The notes under the pieces are model-generated. The model had not been told where the DNA came from and did no database searches. It saw only the letters and a list, made by a program, of their open reading frames with translations. From assembly GCF_049985285.1 (NCBI RefSeq), contig NZ_JBNIEU010000002.1:186001-250000 (forward strand): a stretch of 64,000 nt of DNA, read 5' to 3'. The position numbers and the translations under genes are program-made. The first letter of the stretch is position 1. Each line of letters opens with the position of its first letter. This DNA is from Aestuariirhabdus sp049985285. GTDB taxonomy: Bacteria; Pseudomonadota; Gammaproteobacteria; Pseudomonadales; Aestuariirhabdaceae. Below are positions 63,162 to 64,000 of the stretch, piece after piece.

Positions 63162-64000
63162 AGCCCCGGCTTCTCGGTTTCGGCGTTGGCGGAGAGCGTC
63201 GGAGCGCTAGCGGTCCGTCGCCAGGCTCGCGCGATGATCGCCATGACCACAATGGCAAAGGCCAGTCGACCCCAGAGGATGGCGTAGGGATCGGCACCCA
63301 GCAGCATGATCAGCAGGGTATCCTCGATCAGGCTGTGGGCCAGGCCAAGAAAGCAGGTGGTCAATACCATATCCCGTTTGCTGATCTGACCGGTACGAGC
63401 CTCGGCAACCAATAAGCCGGCACCAAAGCTGAGTCCCAGGGTGATGCCGATAATGGTAACGTTGGTCGCTTCGCGCCCTACCTGCAGGACCCGCAGCAGG
63501 GGAGAGAGCAGCCAGTGCATAAGGCGTTCGATACCGAGCCAGCGCAGCACGCGCAACAGGCTCATCAGTGCACTGATAATGACGAATATGGTCGCGAACA
63601 GCCTCAACTGGTCCAGCCCCCAGGCCATCAGCCCCTGCTCGCTCAGTGTCGGGCTCCACAGCATCTGCGCCTCTTGCTGTTGCCATTGACCCCAGGCGTA
63701 TACTCGATGCACCACTGCGGCGAGCAGGAGCGCCCCGCCGATTCTTAGTACCAGAGTGATGCGCCAGCGTACTCCCACCATTTTCGCCACCGCGCCTTCG
63801 GTCGGAAGCGAGTGGGCGACCAGCACCAGAATGCCCAGCACACTGACCTGCGCCACGCTCAGATGCTCGCTGCCTGCCAGCTCATAAAACACCACCATTG
63901 CGGTATACAGGTTGGTAAGAATGGCCGCAGCCCACACCAGTCCCATATTGGCAGGCAGGCCAACCCACTCCATCACGGGGGCCAGCAACCAGCCAAGCCA
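63155..64000 (-). CDS. Nucleoside-recognition (gate) domain membrane protein, 5' end missing
   Basis: The frame stays open to the window end (WLGW before the first in-frame TTG at 63988), so the N-terminus lies outside. The visible 280 residues contain about seven helices and two gate-like segments (VLVAHSLPTEGAVAKMVG and ITLGLSFGAGLLVAEARTG). The fold belongs to the nucleoside-recognition/spore-maturation-like family of inner-membrane proteins; the substrate is unknown. Confidence 0.85.
   Translation of the reverse strand, partial: WLGWLLAPVMEWVGLPANMGLVWAAAILTNLYTAMVVFYELAGSEHLSVAQVSVLGILVLVAHSLPTEGAVAKMVGVRWRITLVLRIGGALLLAAVVHRVYAWGQWQQQEAQMLWSPTLSEQGLMAWGLDQLRLFATIFVIISALMSLLRVLRWLGIERLMHWLLSPLLRVLQVGREATNVTIIGITLGLSFGAGLLVAEARTGQISKRDMVLTTCFLGLAHSLIEDTLLIMLLGADPYAILWGRLAFAIVVMAIIARAWRRTASAPTLSANAETEKPGLQ

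Overview
The window reads as chromosomal DNA of a marine-type gammaproteobacterium (Pseudomonadales/Oceanospirillales-like). The evidence is the conserved block rng-yhdP-nit-tldD, darP-pmbA, ptsO-rapZ-ptsN-hpf-rpoN-lptBAC-kdsCD-yrbG, mlaFEDCB-ibaG-murA-hisGD-degS, together with a liu leucine-degradation operon, aapJQMP and a 'dedicated proteobacterial sortase' locus of the type known mainly from marine Proteobacteria. The species cannot be named from sequence alone. No rRNA, tRNA, CRISPR array, insertion sequence or prophage was seen.

Layout. 1-10.0 kb: RNase G (cut by the window edge), giant YhdP, a nitrilase-family amidase, TldD, an EthD-like protein, DarP and PmbA/TldE. 10.0-18.2 kb (minus strand): nitrogen-PTS/sigma-54 genes (ptsO, rapZ, ptsN, hpf, rpoN), then LPS transport and Kdo synthesis (lptB, lptA, lptC, kdsC, kdsD) and a Ca/Na antiporter. 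18.3-25.1 kb (plus): the Mla phospholipid transporter, ibaG, murA, hisG and hisD. 25.2-30.1 kb: DegS/AlgW protease, a Nif3-like protein and the ATP sulfurylase genes cysD and cysN; CysN carries what looks like a decayed APS-kinase tail. 30.1-34.8 kb: the general amino-acid ABC transporter aapJQMP between two very strong hairpins. 34.8-43.7 kb is more accessory: a double-cupin protein, a secreted sensor-like protein beside a chemoreceptor, an SDR/DUF2867 protein, a winged-helix/TPR regulator, and two related small membrane proteins flanking an ArsR repressor. 43.9-47.2 kb: a PIN-PhoH ATPase and an RhlB-like helicase.

47.2-53.6 kb holds the most unusual system: a dedicated sortase (H109, C165, R178), its single apparent VIT/VWA surface substrate with a variant C-terminal sorting signal (FPQTA), a divergently transcribed response regulator and histidine kinase with an extracytoplasmic CBM9/DOMON-like domain, and an unrecognised 154-residue protein encoded immediately after the sortase. 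Tandem CAATTGTG repeats one helical turn apart lie in the divergent promoter region and are good candidates for the response-regulator binding site.

53.6-64 kb: a rhodanese plus DsbA-like thiol pair, then the minus-strand operon liuR-A-B-C-D-E (isovaleryl-CoA to acetoacetate and acetyl-CoA) with a perfect 16-bp palindrome upstream of liuR, a membrane diguanylate cyclase, and a nucleoside-recognition/gate membrane protein cut by the window end.
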